From contig JAYPTI010000081.1 of assembly GCA_038133505.1 (NCBI GenBank), forward strand, positions 1 through 15,196: a stretch of DNA of 15,196 nt, given 5' to 3'. Shown piece by piece: positions 7,093 through 13,952 of this stretch. The notes below the pieces were generated by a model. It was not told where the DNA came from. It ran no database searches and saw nothing but the letters and a program-made list of their open reading frames with translations. Every line of letters starts with the position of its first letter. The stretch's first letter is position 1. The translations under genes and the position numbers were made by a program. Origin of the DNA: JAYQUR01 sp038133505 (lineage in GTDB: Bacteria; Pseudomonadota; Alphaproteobacteria; MPNO01; UBA830).

Positions 7093-8064
7093 ATGGGAAA
7101 ACAATTTGATCATTTCGACATTGACGAACGTTACGAGCTTTACCGTCTTCGAGAGGAAGGCAAAGGCGTTCGCGAGATTGGCCGTTTAATGGGTCGATGC
7201 GGTTCCACGATCAGCCGGGAGTTGCGCCGCAATGCGCTGCCGCGTGGCGAGTACAAGCCCGGTTCAGCTGACCGGATTGCAATGTCGCGGTGTCGACGAA
7301 AGTCGCGCATTGAGCGCCTGAGCCCGCTACGAACGTACATCGACGACCGCCTTGCGATGGGATGGTCGCCGGAGCAGATCGTCGGCAGGCTCAGACTGGA
7401 GGAATCAGAGCACGTCGTCGGCGTTGAGACAATCTATCGCTACATCTACCGTCCCGCTGTTCGTCGTGAGAAGCTCCATCGCTATCTCCCCAGGGCCAAG
7501 GCCAGCCGGGGCCGACGTTACTTCAAGCGCCGCCGTGAGCCGATTGAGAACCGTCGTTCGATCCATGAGCGCCCGAAAACTGCGGCATCCCGTGAAGAGT
7601 TCGGCCACTGGGAGGGGGGCCTGATGCAGTTCCGCATGCAGCGTGGAAATCTTCTGACCGTGTGCGAGCGCAAGACCCGATTTATCCTCACAGCCCCCTT
7701 GAAGACCAAAACGGCGGCGGAAACGAGCCAGGTCATGGCCAGGGTGTTGGGGATGTTGCCACGGGGCGCATGCAAAACCGTGACCTTCGACAACGGCGGA
7801 GAGTTCCACAATCATCAACGTCTGGAGACGGCGTTGGGCGTGACAACATACTTCTGCGACCCACATTCACCGTGGCAGCGAGGGACGATCGAAAACGCCA
7901 ATGGAATCCTGCGACGTGACATGCCGAGAAAAACCGACATCACCAACTACTCGACCAACGATATCGACGAAATCACATGGGCCATAAACTCAACGCCCAG
8001 AAAATGCCTCGGCTACAAAACGCCCACTGAAGCGTTCATTGAAAACTTAAGGTGTTGCAGTTGA
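7093..8064 (+). CDS. IS30-family transposase, apparent catalytic-site mutant
   Basis: This 323-residue transposase has the IS30 layout: an N-terminal HTH_38-type helix-turn-helix (about 21-47, GVREIGRLMGRCGSTISREL), a WSPEQIVGRL segment, and a C-terminal integrase-like DDE domain. Expected catalytic residues are an Asp in HWEGD, Asp233 in TFDNGGEF, and Glu267 in WQRGTIENANG, with the 33-residue D-E spacing of the family. The first site reads HWEGGL: residue 176 is Gly, codon GGC (7618-7620), one transition away from GAC. Loss of this Asp should abolish strand transfer, so the copy is probably inactive unless complemented in trans. Start ATG 7093 has GGAG 5 nt upstream, inside a hairpin. The stop lies within the right inverted repeat, as is common for compact elements. 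Confidence 0.92.
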   Translation: MGKQFDHFDIDERYELYRLREEGKGVREIGRLMGRCGSTISRELRRNALPRGEYKPGSADRIAMSRCRRKSRIERLSPLRTYIDDRLAMGWSPEQIVGRLRLEESEHVVGVETIYRYIYRPAVRREKLHRYLPRAKASRGRRYFKRRREPIENRRSIHERPKTAASREEFGHWEGGLMQFRMQRGNLLTVCERKTRFILTAPLKTKTAAETSQVMARVLGMLPRGACKTVTFDNGGEFHNHQRLETALGVTTYFCDPHSPWQRGTIENANGILRRDMPRKTDITNYSTNDIDEITWAINSTPRKCLGYKTPTEAFIENLRCCS

Positions 8065-8078
8065 CGTCAGAATCCAGC
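8051..8078 (-). repeat. Right inverted repeat of the IS30-family element
   Basis: Read on the minus strand it is GCTGGATTCT, then GACGT, then CAACTGCAACACC. It overlaps the last codons of the transposase gene. It matches the left end at 22 of 28 positions. Confidence 0.8.
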
Positions 8079-8081
8079 GGG
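8079..8081. repeat. Target-site duplication, right copy (GGG)
   Basis: Right partner of the GGG at 7043-7045. One copy, together with the element, must be removed to restore the interrupted PEP-CTERM frame; the retained GGG encodes Pro7 (CCC). Confidence 0.7.
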
Positions 8082-8099
8082 AATCTTCGGAAATTTCAT
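8082..8099 (-). pseudogene. PEP-CTERM gene, 5' portion (start codon and first six codons)
   Basis: On the minus strand 8099 down to 8082 reads ATG AAA TTT CCG AAG ATT, i.e. MKFPKI, and joins in frame to PVAATALAVAWATIF on the other side of the insertion. This gives a textbook signal peptide: two lysines, a hydrophobic core and STSSA as cleavage region. GGTAGG lies 5 nt before the ATG, and a promoter with 17-bp spacing lies just upstream. The orphaned 5' end still has its expression signals, now transcribing into the insertion sequence. Confidence 0.85.
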
Positions 8100-8132
8100 G
8101 ACGGCCTACCAACTAAACGCGACTACGCGGCG

Positions 8133-8161
8133 ATTATTGGGCGTCAATTCCGCGTTGGCAA
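8133..8161 (-). promoter_or_regulatory. Sigma70-type promoter of the split PEP-CTERM gene
   Basis: On the minus strand TTGCCA (8161-8156) and AATAAT (8138-8133) are separated by exactly 17 bp; each matches the consensus at 5 of 6 positions. The predicted transcription start is about 25-30 nt before the ATG at 8099. It is the best -35/-10 pair I found in the window. Confidence 0.6.
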
Positions 8162-8252
8162 CATTTTCGTGGCGAATATTTGGGCAGCGCCGGAACGCCC
8201 AGCCGGCGGTTCCACGAGGTGTCGAGGCCGCATCCGACGTGTCTCCAGGCGC

Positions 8253-8282
8253 TTGAATTCGGCCCTGAAGGTGCGATATGAA
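8253..8282 (+). promoter_or_regulatory. Possible ileS promoter
   Basis: TTGAAT (8253-8258) and TATGAA (8277-8282) are 18 bp apart, each matching the sigma70 consensus at 4 of 6 positions, about 120 nt upstream of the ileS ATG. This is the only reasonable pair on the plus strand here, but matches of this quality arise by chance. Confidence 0.3.
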
Positions 8283-8401
8283 GCACTCTCCCTTGCAGCG
8301 CAGGTCTCGCGGCGCCGTTCCGGCGGAGGGCGGACGTGCCGTTTCGCAGTTTCCGGGGGCTTCGCGCGTCCGCGAAGGATGGATCAGAGCCAGGTACGAA
8401 C

Positions 8402-11400
8402 ATGTCCGAGCAATCGCGATCGACGAAATTTCCGCCCCTGCCGGCCCCGGTGTCGCTGCCGGAGATCGACCGCGAGATCACGGAATTCTGGACCGGGGAC
8501 AAGACGTTCGAGGCGTCCGTCGAGCAGCGGCCCGCGAACAACGAGTTCGTCTTCTACGACGGCCCGCCCTTCGCGAACGGCCTGCCGCATTACGGCCACC
8601 TGCTGACCGGCTACGTCAAGGACATCATCCCGCGCTTCCAGACGATGGCCGGAAAGCGCGTCGAGCGCCGTTTCGGCTGGGATACGCACGGACTGCCGGC
8701 CGAGCTGTCGGCCGAGGAGGAGATCGGCGTCTCCGGGCGCAAGGCGATCATCGCGCTCGGCGTCGACAAGTTCAACGAGGCTTGCCGCCAGTCGGTCCTG
8801 CGCTACACCGCCGACTGGGAGGAGTACGTCACCCGCCAGGCGCGCTGGGTCGACTTCGAGAACTCCTACAAGACGCTCGATCTCAACTACATGGAAAGCT
8901 GCCTGTGGGCGTTCAAGCAGCTCTACGACCGCGGTCTGGTCTACAAGGACTATCGCGTCGTCCCCTATAGCTGGGCGATGGAATCGCCGCTGTCGAACTT
9001 CGAGACGCGGCTCGACAACTCCTACCGCATGCGCACCGACCCAGCCGTCACGGTCGCGTTCTCGCTGACCGAGGCGGACGGGGACGGCACGCCCGTCAGC
9101 CTGCTGATCTGGACGACGACGCCGTGGACGCTGCCGTCGAACCTCGCCGTCGCGGTCGGGGTCGACATGGACTACGCCGTGATGGACCTCGGCGGCAAAC
9201 GCGTCGTGCTCGCGGAAAGCGCGCGGGAACGCTACGCAAAGCAGCTCGAAGGCGCGGAATTGGTCCGCACCGTCAAGGGCAGCGAGCTGCTCGGCAAGAC
9301 CTATACGCCGCCGTTCGCCTATTTCGCCGGCACCGAGAACGCGTTCCGCGTCCTCGAGGGCGATTTCGTCGGCGAGGAGGACGGTACCGGGCTCGTCCAC
9401 ATGGCCCCCGGCTTCGGCGAGGACGACCTCAAGGTCTGCCGCGCCAACGGTATCGGCGTCGTCGTGCCGGTCGACGAGGCGGGCCGCTTCATGGAGCCCG
9501 TTTCGGACTATGTCGGCATGCAGGTCTTCGAGGCCAATCCGCCGATCATCCAGCGCCTCAAGGACGAGGGGCTGATGTTCCGCCAGGATACGATCGACCA
9601 CTCCTATCCGCATTGCTGGCGGACGGACCAGCCGCTGATCTACAAGGCGGTCGACAGCTGGTACCTGGAGGTCAGCAAGTTCCGCGGCGCCATGTCGGAG
9701 AACAACCGGCAGATCAACTGGATCCCGGGGCACGTGCGCGACGGGCTGTTCGGCAAGTGGCTGGAAGACGCCGCCGACTGGAACATCAGCCGCACGCGCT
9801 TCTGGGGCACGCCGCTGCCGGTCTGGGTGAGCGACGATCCCAATTATCCACGCATCGACGTCTACGGCTCGCTCGACGAGCTGGAGGCGGATTTCGGCGT
9901 GCGTCCGGACAATTTGCACCGGCCCTATATCGACGAGCTGACGCGCCCCAACCCGGACGATCCGACCGGCAAATCCACGATGCGACGCATCGAGGAGGTG
10001 TTCGACTGCTGGTTCGAATCCGGCGCGATGCCGTTCGCCCAGATCCATTATCCGTTCGAGAACAAGGAATGGTTCGAAACCCATTTCCCGGCGGATTTCA
10101 TCGTCGAATACGTCGCCCAGACACGCGGCTGGTTCTATACGCTGATGGTTCTCGGCACGATGCTGTTCGACCAGCCGCCGTTCCTGAACGCGATGTGCCA
10201 CGGCGTGGTGCTGGACGAGAACCGCCAGAAGCTCTCCAAGCGCCTGCGCAACTATCCCGATCCGCTCGAGTTCTTCGACGCCTACGGCTCGGACACGATG
10301 CGCTGGTTCCTGGTCTCGTCGGCGGTGCTGTCGGGCGGCGATCTCGTCATCCCGAAGGAGGCGCGCGAGCTGGCGCAGGTCCAGCGCGAGGCGATCTCGC
10401 CGCTGCTGAACTCGTATGCGTTCTTCTCGCTCTACGCGAACCTGGAGGATTTCGAGCCGACGCTCGTCACCGGCGCCGAGCACGAGCTCGACCGCTACAT
10501 CCTGACGAAGCTCGCCGACGCCTCCGACGGCGTGAGCGGGGCACTGGCGCAATACGACATCCCGGGCGCCGCGCGGCGGTTCGGCGACTTCATGGAAGTG
10601 CTGACGAACTGGTACATCCGGCGCAGCCGCGACCGGTTCTGGGAGGAGGACGACACTTCATCCAAGCGGGCGGCGTTCGACACGCTGTACACGGTGCTGG
10701 TGCGCGCGTGCCAGATCGGCGCGCCGCTGCTGCCGATCGTCACGGAAAAGCTCTACCGCAACCTTACCGGCGAGCGCTCTGTGCATCTGACAGACTGGCC
10801 GGCGGGAGAGGCGTTCGACCGCGATGCCGATCTCGCGCACCGGATGGATCTCGTACGCGGCGCGTGCTCGGCCGGCCTTGCCGTGCGCGACCGCCAGCGG
10901 CTCCGCGTGCGCCTGCCGCTCAAGAAGGCGGTCGTCGTGCATCCGTCCGCGCCATCGCTCGAACGCCACGCGGCGATGATCTCGAGCGAACTGAACATCC
11001 GGACGATCGAGTTCTCCGACGATCTCGAGGCGTTCGGATCGGTCGAGCTGCGCGTCGATCCGAAGATCGGCCGCCGGCTCGGCAAGAAAATGAAGGACGT
11101 AATGGCGGCGGCGAAGGCCGGCGACTACGAGATGCTGGACGACGGCGGCGTGCGCGTCGCCGGAGAAGACCTTGCCGATAACGAGTTCGAACTCCGCATG
11201 ATCTGCGACGACGGTGGCGACGCAGAGCCGTTCGGCGGGACTGGCGCGATCGTCGTCGACACGTCGGTCGACGCCGACCAGGAGCAGGAAGGCACCGCGC
11301 GCGACCTGATCCGCGCCGTCCAGAACGCCCGCAAGGACGCCGGCTTCCACGTCGCCGATCGCATCGCGCTCGGCATCGACGCCTCGCCGACGGTGCTGGA

Positions 11401-11539
11401 ATCGGCAGAGAAATTCGCCGACCTCATCGCATCGCAGACGCTTGCGACGACGTTTACGCTGTCGCTCGGCGACGGAGAGGTCAGCGAGCACGACCTCCGC
11501 GGCGAGAAGGTGCGGCTGTCGATGGCGACCGAAGCCTGA
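8402..11539 (+). CDS. ileS: Isoleucyl-tRNA synthetase, long IleS2-like form
   Basis: This 1045-residue class I synthetase charges tRNA-Ile with isoleucine in the cytoplasm. The HIGH-type signature is HYGH (63-66, in PPFANGLPHYGH), the KMSKS-type loop is KLSKR (610-614), and the CP1 editing domain that removes misacylated valine is present: WTTTPWTLPSN from 237 and GTGLVHMAPGFGEDD at 328-342. The length, HYGH, KLSKR and the C-terminal RLRVRLPLKKAVVVHP segment match the eukaryote-like type 2 enzymes, many of which resist mupirocin, rather than the shorter type 1 with its C-terminal Cys zinc motif, which I do not see. ATG 8402 is chosen because MSEQSRSTKFPPLP is a natural N-terminus and AGGT precedes it; a GTG at 8336 would add an unlikely Arg-rich extension. 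It appears monocistronic. Confidence 0.95.
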   Translation: MSEQSRSTKFPPLPAPVSLPEIDREITEFWTGDKTFEASVEQRPANNEFVFYDGPPFANGLPHYGHLLTGYVKDIIPRFQTMAGKRVERRFGWDTHGLPAELSAEEEIGVSGRKAIIALGVDKFNEACRQSVLRYTADWEEYVTRQARWVDFENSYKTLDLNYMESCLWAFKQLYDRGLVYKDYRVVPYSWAMESPLSNFETRLDNSYRMRTDPAVTVAFSLTEADGDGTPVSLLIWTTTPWTLPSNLAVAVGVDMDYAVMDLGGKRVVLAESARERYAKQLEGAELVRTVKGSELLGKTYTPPFAYFAGTENAFRVLEGDFVGEEDGTGLVHMAPGFGEDDLKVCRANGIGVVVPVDEAGRFMEPVSDYVGMQVFEANPPIIQRLKDEGLMFRQDTIDHSYPHCWRTDQPLIYKAVDSWYLEVSKFRGAMSENNRQINWIPGHVRDGLFGKWLEDAADWNISRTRFWGTPLPVWVSDDPNYPRIDVYGSLDELEADFGVRPDNLHRPYIDELTRPNPDDPTGKSTMRRIEEVFDCWFESGAMPFAQIHYPFENKEWFETHFPADFIVEYVAQTRGWFYTLMVLGTMLFDQPPFLNAMCHGVVLDENRQKLSKRLRNYPDPLEFFDAYGSDTMRWFLVSSAVLSGGDLVIPKEARELAQVQREAISPLLNSYAFFSLYANLEDFEPTLVTGAEHELDRYILTKLADASDGVSGALAQYDIPGAARRFGDFMEVLTNWYIRRSRDRFWEEDDTSSKRAAFDTLYTVLVRACQIGAPLLPIVTEKLYRNLTGERSVHLTDWPAGEAFDRDADLAHRMDLVRGACSAGLAVRDRQRLRVRLPLKKAVVVHPSAPSLERHAAMISSELNIRTIEFSDDLEAFGSVELRVDPKIGRRLGKKMKDVMAAAKAGDYEMLDDGGVRVAGEDLADNEFELRMICDDGGDAEPFGGTGAIVVDTSVDADQEQEGTARDLIRAVQNARKDAGFHVADRIALGIDASPTVLESAEKFADLIASQTLATTFTLSLGDGEVSEHDLRGEKVRLSMATEA

Positions 11540-11655
11540 AAAATCCGCCGAGCCATTCGGCCTTCGTTCCCATAGGCGCACTTGCCGAAAATTCTGGCCT
11601 CCATCGACCGGCGGACCCATAGTCGTCCGCAATACGCCGATGGGGAGAAACGCGC

Positions 11656-12546
11656 ATGGACGGCGACCTGCGGGAAATATCGATCGACGACATCGCCTAT
11701 GTCAGGCACGCAGACGGCGAGCAGCTGCTTCGTTTCTTCCGACCCGTTTCATCGGAGCCCGTGCCGCTGGTCGTAATCCTGCATCCCGGCGGATGGGCGC
11801 ACGGCGACCGGCTGATGTGCGACGCGCAGGGCGAGGCGTGGGCGCGCGGCGGTTTCGCGGTCGCCTCGCTCGATTTCCGGCAGGGCGCAGCCCGGTACCC
11901 GTCCGCGCTCGTCGACATCAACTATGCGATTCGCTGGTGCAAGGCGCACGCCGGCGAGCTCGGGATCGATCCCGGCCGCGTCGCGCTGTCGGGCTTTTCG
12001 AGCGGCGGGCATCTCGCGATGCTGGCGGCGATGCGGCCGGACGATACGCGCTATGCGGCGCTGCCCGTCGAAGGGGCCTCGGGCGCGGCGCCGGACGCGT
12101 CGGTCCGCTGCGTCGGAATCGCCTGGCCGGTGATCAACCCCCTGTCGCGCTATCGCCATACCAAGGCGCACCTGACCGGCGCGGCAGCCGCCCGCTGGGA
12201 GGAACTCGCCCCCGAACCGCACCACGACCAGGCGGAAATCGTCGAAAACCATCATCTGTTCTGGGCGGACGAGGCGGAGATGGCGGAGGGCAGCCCGCTG
12301 CTTGCGCTCGAGCGGGGCGAGAGGGCGGAAGCGCCGCCCGTCCTGTGGATGCAGGGAACGCCGGACATCGTGCACGACTACACGGACCCGGATACCGATG
12401 GGAACGAGACCGAACCGGAATGTTTCGCGCGGCTCTACCGCGCTGCCGGCGGCGAGATCGACGTCGTCTACGTGGACTACGAAACGCGGGTCGGCCCGCC
12501 GTCGTTCGAGCCGATGGCCGCATTTTTCCGCCGGCATCTGGGCTGA
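11656..12546 (+). CDS. Alpha/beta hydrolase of the esterase/lipase (HGGG-type) class
   Basis: This 296-residue protein has the hormone-sensitive-lipase/carboxylesterase pattern: an HGGG-like oxyanion loop HPGGW (43-47) and the nucleophile elbow GFSSGG (113-118, Ser115). Asp237 in QGTPDIVHD fits the catalytic acid. The C-terminal His expected about 30 residues later is not visible: the segment is VDYETRVGPPSFEPM and the only later His is in the terminal RRHLG. It may therefore use another His, or have altered activity. GGGGAG lies 9 nt before the ATG. It follows ileS by 116 nt and converges with the amidohydrolase gene, with only 20 bp between the two stops, including eight T at 12547-12554. 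Substrate unknown; a small ester or amide is the family default. Confidence 0.8.
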   Translation: MDGDLREISIDDIAYVRHADGEQLLRFFRPVSSEPVPLVVILHPGGWAHGDRLMCDAQGEAWARGGFAVASLDFRQGAARYPSALVDINYAIRWCKAHAGELGIDPGRVALSGFSSGGHLAMLAAMRPDDTRYAALPVEGASGAAPDASVRCVGIAWPVINPLSRYRHTKAHLTGAAAARWEELAPEPHHDQAEIVENHHLFWADEAEMAEGSPLLALERGERAEAPPVLWMQGTPDIVHDYTDPDTDGNETEPECFARLYRAAGGEIDVVYVDYETRVGPPSFEPMAAFFRRHLG

Positions 12547-12566
12547 TTTTTTTTCGGCGGCGGCGC

Positions 12567-13478
12567 CTAGAAGTCGTACAGCCGCGCCGGATTGTCGACG
12601 AGGATCTTTTTCAGCGTTTCCGCGTCCGGCGCGTAGCTGTAGAGCAGGTCGACCAGCTCGCCGTCGTCCGGGATCGTGCCGCGATACATCGGGTGCGGCC
12701 AGTCGGTGCCCCAGATCACGCGATCCGGGTCCGTCTCGATGATCGCCTGCGCGTACGGCACGACGTCGTTGTAGGGACGCCCCGTTTTCGAGACGCGGTC
12801 GCCGTTGGCGATCTTCGACCACCAGCCGTGTTCGCGGATGCCTTCGAGCAGCAGCCGGAACGGCGCCTGGTCGAGCCCCGCTTCCGGGTCGATATGGCAC
12901 ATGTGCTCCAGCATCACCGGCAGCTTGAGCGAGCCGAACAGGTCGGCGTGTTCGGTCAGATCGTCGGTCCACGCGTGGACCGTCACGTGCCAGCCGAAGT
13001 CGGCGACCATATCGGTGACGCGCTTGAAGACGCCGAGGTCGGGCGGCCCGCCCAGGAAACGGACGAAATTGAACCGCACGCCGCGCACGCCGGCCGCGTG
13101 CATCGCTTCTATATCCTTCTCCGAAAACGACGCGCTCAGATTGCAGACGCCGCGATAGCGCCCGCCCGACTGTGCCAGCGCATCGAGCATCGCTGCGTTG
13201 TCGACGCCGTGGATCGCCGACTGCACAACGACGGCGCGGTCGAGATCGAGATGGTCGTGCAGCGCGCGCAGCTTGGCATAGGGCGCTTCGGGCGGGTCGT
13301 AGGGACGGCCCTCGAAATAGGGGAAGCGGTCGCGCGGCCCGAACACGTGGCAATGCGTGTCGCAGGACAACGGCGGCGGCGCCGCGGAAGGCTTCGACGG
13401 GGTCGGGTGCGGCGGCGGGCAGGGCTGCGGGCCGCCGTCGCTCGCCTTGTTTTCCAGCCGGGCGTTCGTGTCCGCCAT
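12567..13478 (-). CDS. Amidohydrolase-2 family, LigI-like (2-pyrone-4,6-dicarboxylate lactonase type)
   Basis: This 303-residue TIM-barrel hydrolase has the family's strand-1 motif DTHCHVFGP (40-48), RGVRFNFVRF (132-141), VMLEHMCHID (188-197) and the catalytic Asp in WGTDWPHPM (Asp259). This motif set resembles LigI, which opens 2-pyrone-4,6-dicarboxylate in protocatechuate 4,5-cleavage, and related lactonases of sugar or aromatic catabolism. The first 38 residues are a Pro-rich linker (PQPCPPPHPTPSKPSAAPPP) that is unusual for the family. The start lies 4 nt after the clpS stop, and its ribosome site CGGAG is inside the last codons of clpS, so the two genes are probably translationally coupled. 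Substrate identity is not proven: lignin-type lactone, sugar lactone or other ester are possible. Confidence 0.82.
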   Translation of the reverse strand: MADTNARLENKASDGGPQPCPPPHPTPSKPSAAPPPLSCDTHCHVFGPRDRFPYFEGRPYDPPEAPYAKLRALHDHLDLDRAVVVQSAIHGVDNAAMLDALAQSGGRYRGVCNLSASFSEKDIEAMHAAGVRGVRFNFVRFLGGPPDLGVFKRVTDMVADFGWHVTVHAWTDDLTEHADLFGSLKLPVMLEHMCHIDPEAGLDQAPFRLLLEGIREHGWWSKIANGDRVSKTGRPYNDVVPYAQAIIETDPDRVIWGTDWPHPMYRGTIPDDGELVDLLYSYAPDAETLKKILVDNPARLYDF

Positions 13479-13482
13479 GCTT

Positions 13483-13800
13483 CTATTTCTCCGGTTCTGT
13501 CGAGAAGAAAAGGGGATGGCCCGCCTGCTGGCCGAGGTCGGTCGCTTCCTTCGCCTTGCTCTCCGCGACTTCCTTCGTATAGACGGCGACCACGCAGGTG
13601 CCGCGCTGGTGCGCGGTCATCATGATTACGTAGGCCTCTTCCTCGGTCGTCCGGAAGACCGCCTTGAGGACCTGCACGACGAACTCGCGCGGCGTGTAGT
13701 CGTCGTTCAGCAGCACGACCTTGTACATGCGCGGCCGCTGGGTTTTCGGCTTGGTGTCGATCGTCGGCGTTGTCGCCGGAGGGTCCGTGGCGTTGCTCAT
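13483..13800 (-). CDS. clpS: ATP-dependent Clp protease adaptor ClpS
   Basis: This 105-residue adaptor delivers N-degron substrates to the ClpAP protease. The core starts at MYKVVLLNDDYTPREFVVQVL (25-45), with the N-degron-binding Asn32-Asp33-Asp34 and His64 in MMTAHQRG, and ends with the family's HPLFFSTEPE tail. The first 22 residues are a flexible Thr/Pro-rich extension of the kind that enters the ClpA pore. Where E. coli ClpS has the specificity-gating Met40 (DDYTPMEF), this protein has Arg38, an alphaproteobacterial variant that may alter N-end residue preference. AGGTG is 5 nt before the ATG. clpA, often next to clpS, is not downstream; the next gene is an amidohydrolase separated by 4 nt. 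Confidence 0.93.
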   Translation of the reverse strand: MSNATDPPATTPTIDTKPKTQRPRMYKVVLLNDDYTPREFVVQVLKAVFRTTEEEAYVIMMTAHQRGTCVVAVYTKEVAESKAKEATDLGQQAGHPLFFSTEPEK

Positions 13801-13952
13801 CGGGCACCTGTCGCGCGTTCTAGGTTACCGGGCGAGGCGAGGCGCAATGGTGGCACGGCCGCGGGGGTGGCGTCCAGCGGCGCCTTCAGGCCGCGGCGGA
13901 AACGGTAATTCACTTTGCGCCACTCCGGTTGACGCCTAACCTAGGCATGGTC
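13801..13952. promoter_or_regulatory. Divergent promoter region between clpS and the nitroreductase gene
   Basis: This 152-bp gap must hold the start signals of both units. CTAGGTTA (13820-13827) and its exact inverse TAACCTAG (13937-13944) lie near either end, so each gene has TAACCTAG shortly upstream of its start. I found no convincing -35/-10 pair for either gene; the 8-bp inverted copies could be parts of -10 regions or a shared operator. Confidence 0.4.

Larger units (their letters stand above)
7046..8078 (+). mobile_element. IS30-family insertion sequence (about 1033 bp)
   Basis: The element is bounded by 28-bp imperfect inverted repeats (22 of 28 matching), contains one transposase gene nearly filling it, and is flanked by GGG on both sides. 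Its boundaries are confirmed independently: deleting it plus one GGG rejoins the minus-strand PEP-CTERM gene into one continuous 223-codon frame beginning with ATG. The transposase runs opposite to the interrupted gene. Its base composition is less GC-rich than the flanking genes, consistent with recent arrival. Confidence 0.9.
8100..8401. other. Intergenic region between the split PEP-CTERM gene and ileS
   Basis: The region holds the minus-strand PEP-CTERM promoter near 8133-8161 and a possible ileS promoter near 8253-8282. An open frame extends upstream of the ileS start to GTG 8336, but its arginine-rich translation does not resemble any IleS extension. I see no other gene, tRNA or attenuator. 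Confidence 0.5.

Noticed and set aside
8155..8180. Sigma54 promoter upstream of the PEP-CTERM gene or ileS (TTGGCA and TTGCC elements)
   Set aside because: The spacing between GG-like and GC-like elements is wrong on both strands, and a good sigma70 pair covers the same bases.
8100..8401. T-box or other leader riboswitch for ileS
   Set aside because: No specifier-type stems or terminator/antiterminator pair seen, and such leaders are not typical of this group.
8384..10552. 722-codon minus-strand open frame inside ileS
   Set aside because: It is antisense to well-conserved synthetase motifs and its composition is typical of a shadow frame.
11442..13625. 727-codon plus-strand open frame overlapping ileS, the hydrolase and the amidohydrolase
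   Set aside because: It crosses three real genes in wrong frames and contains no domain.
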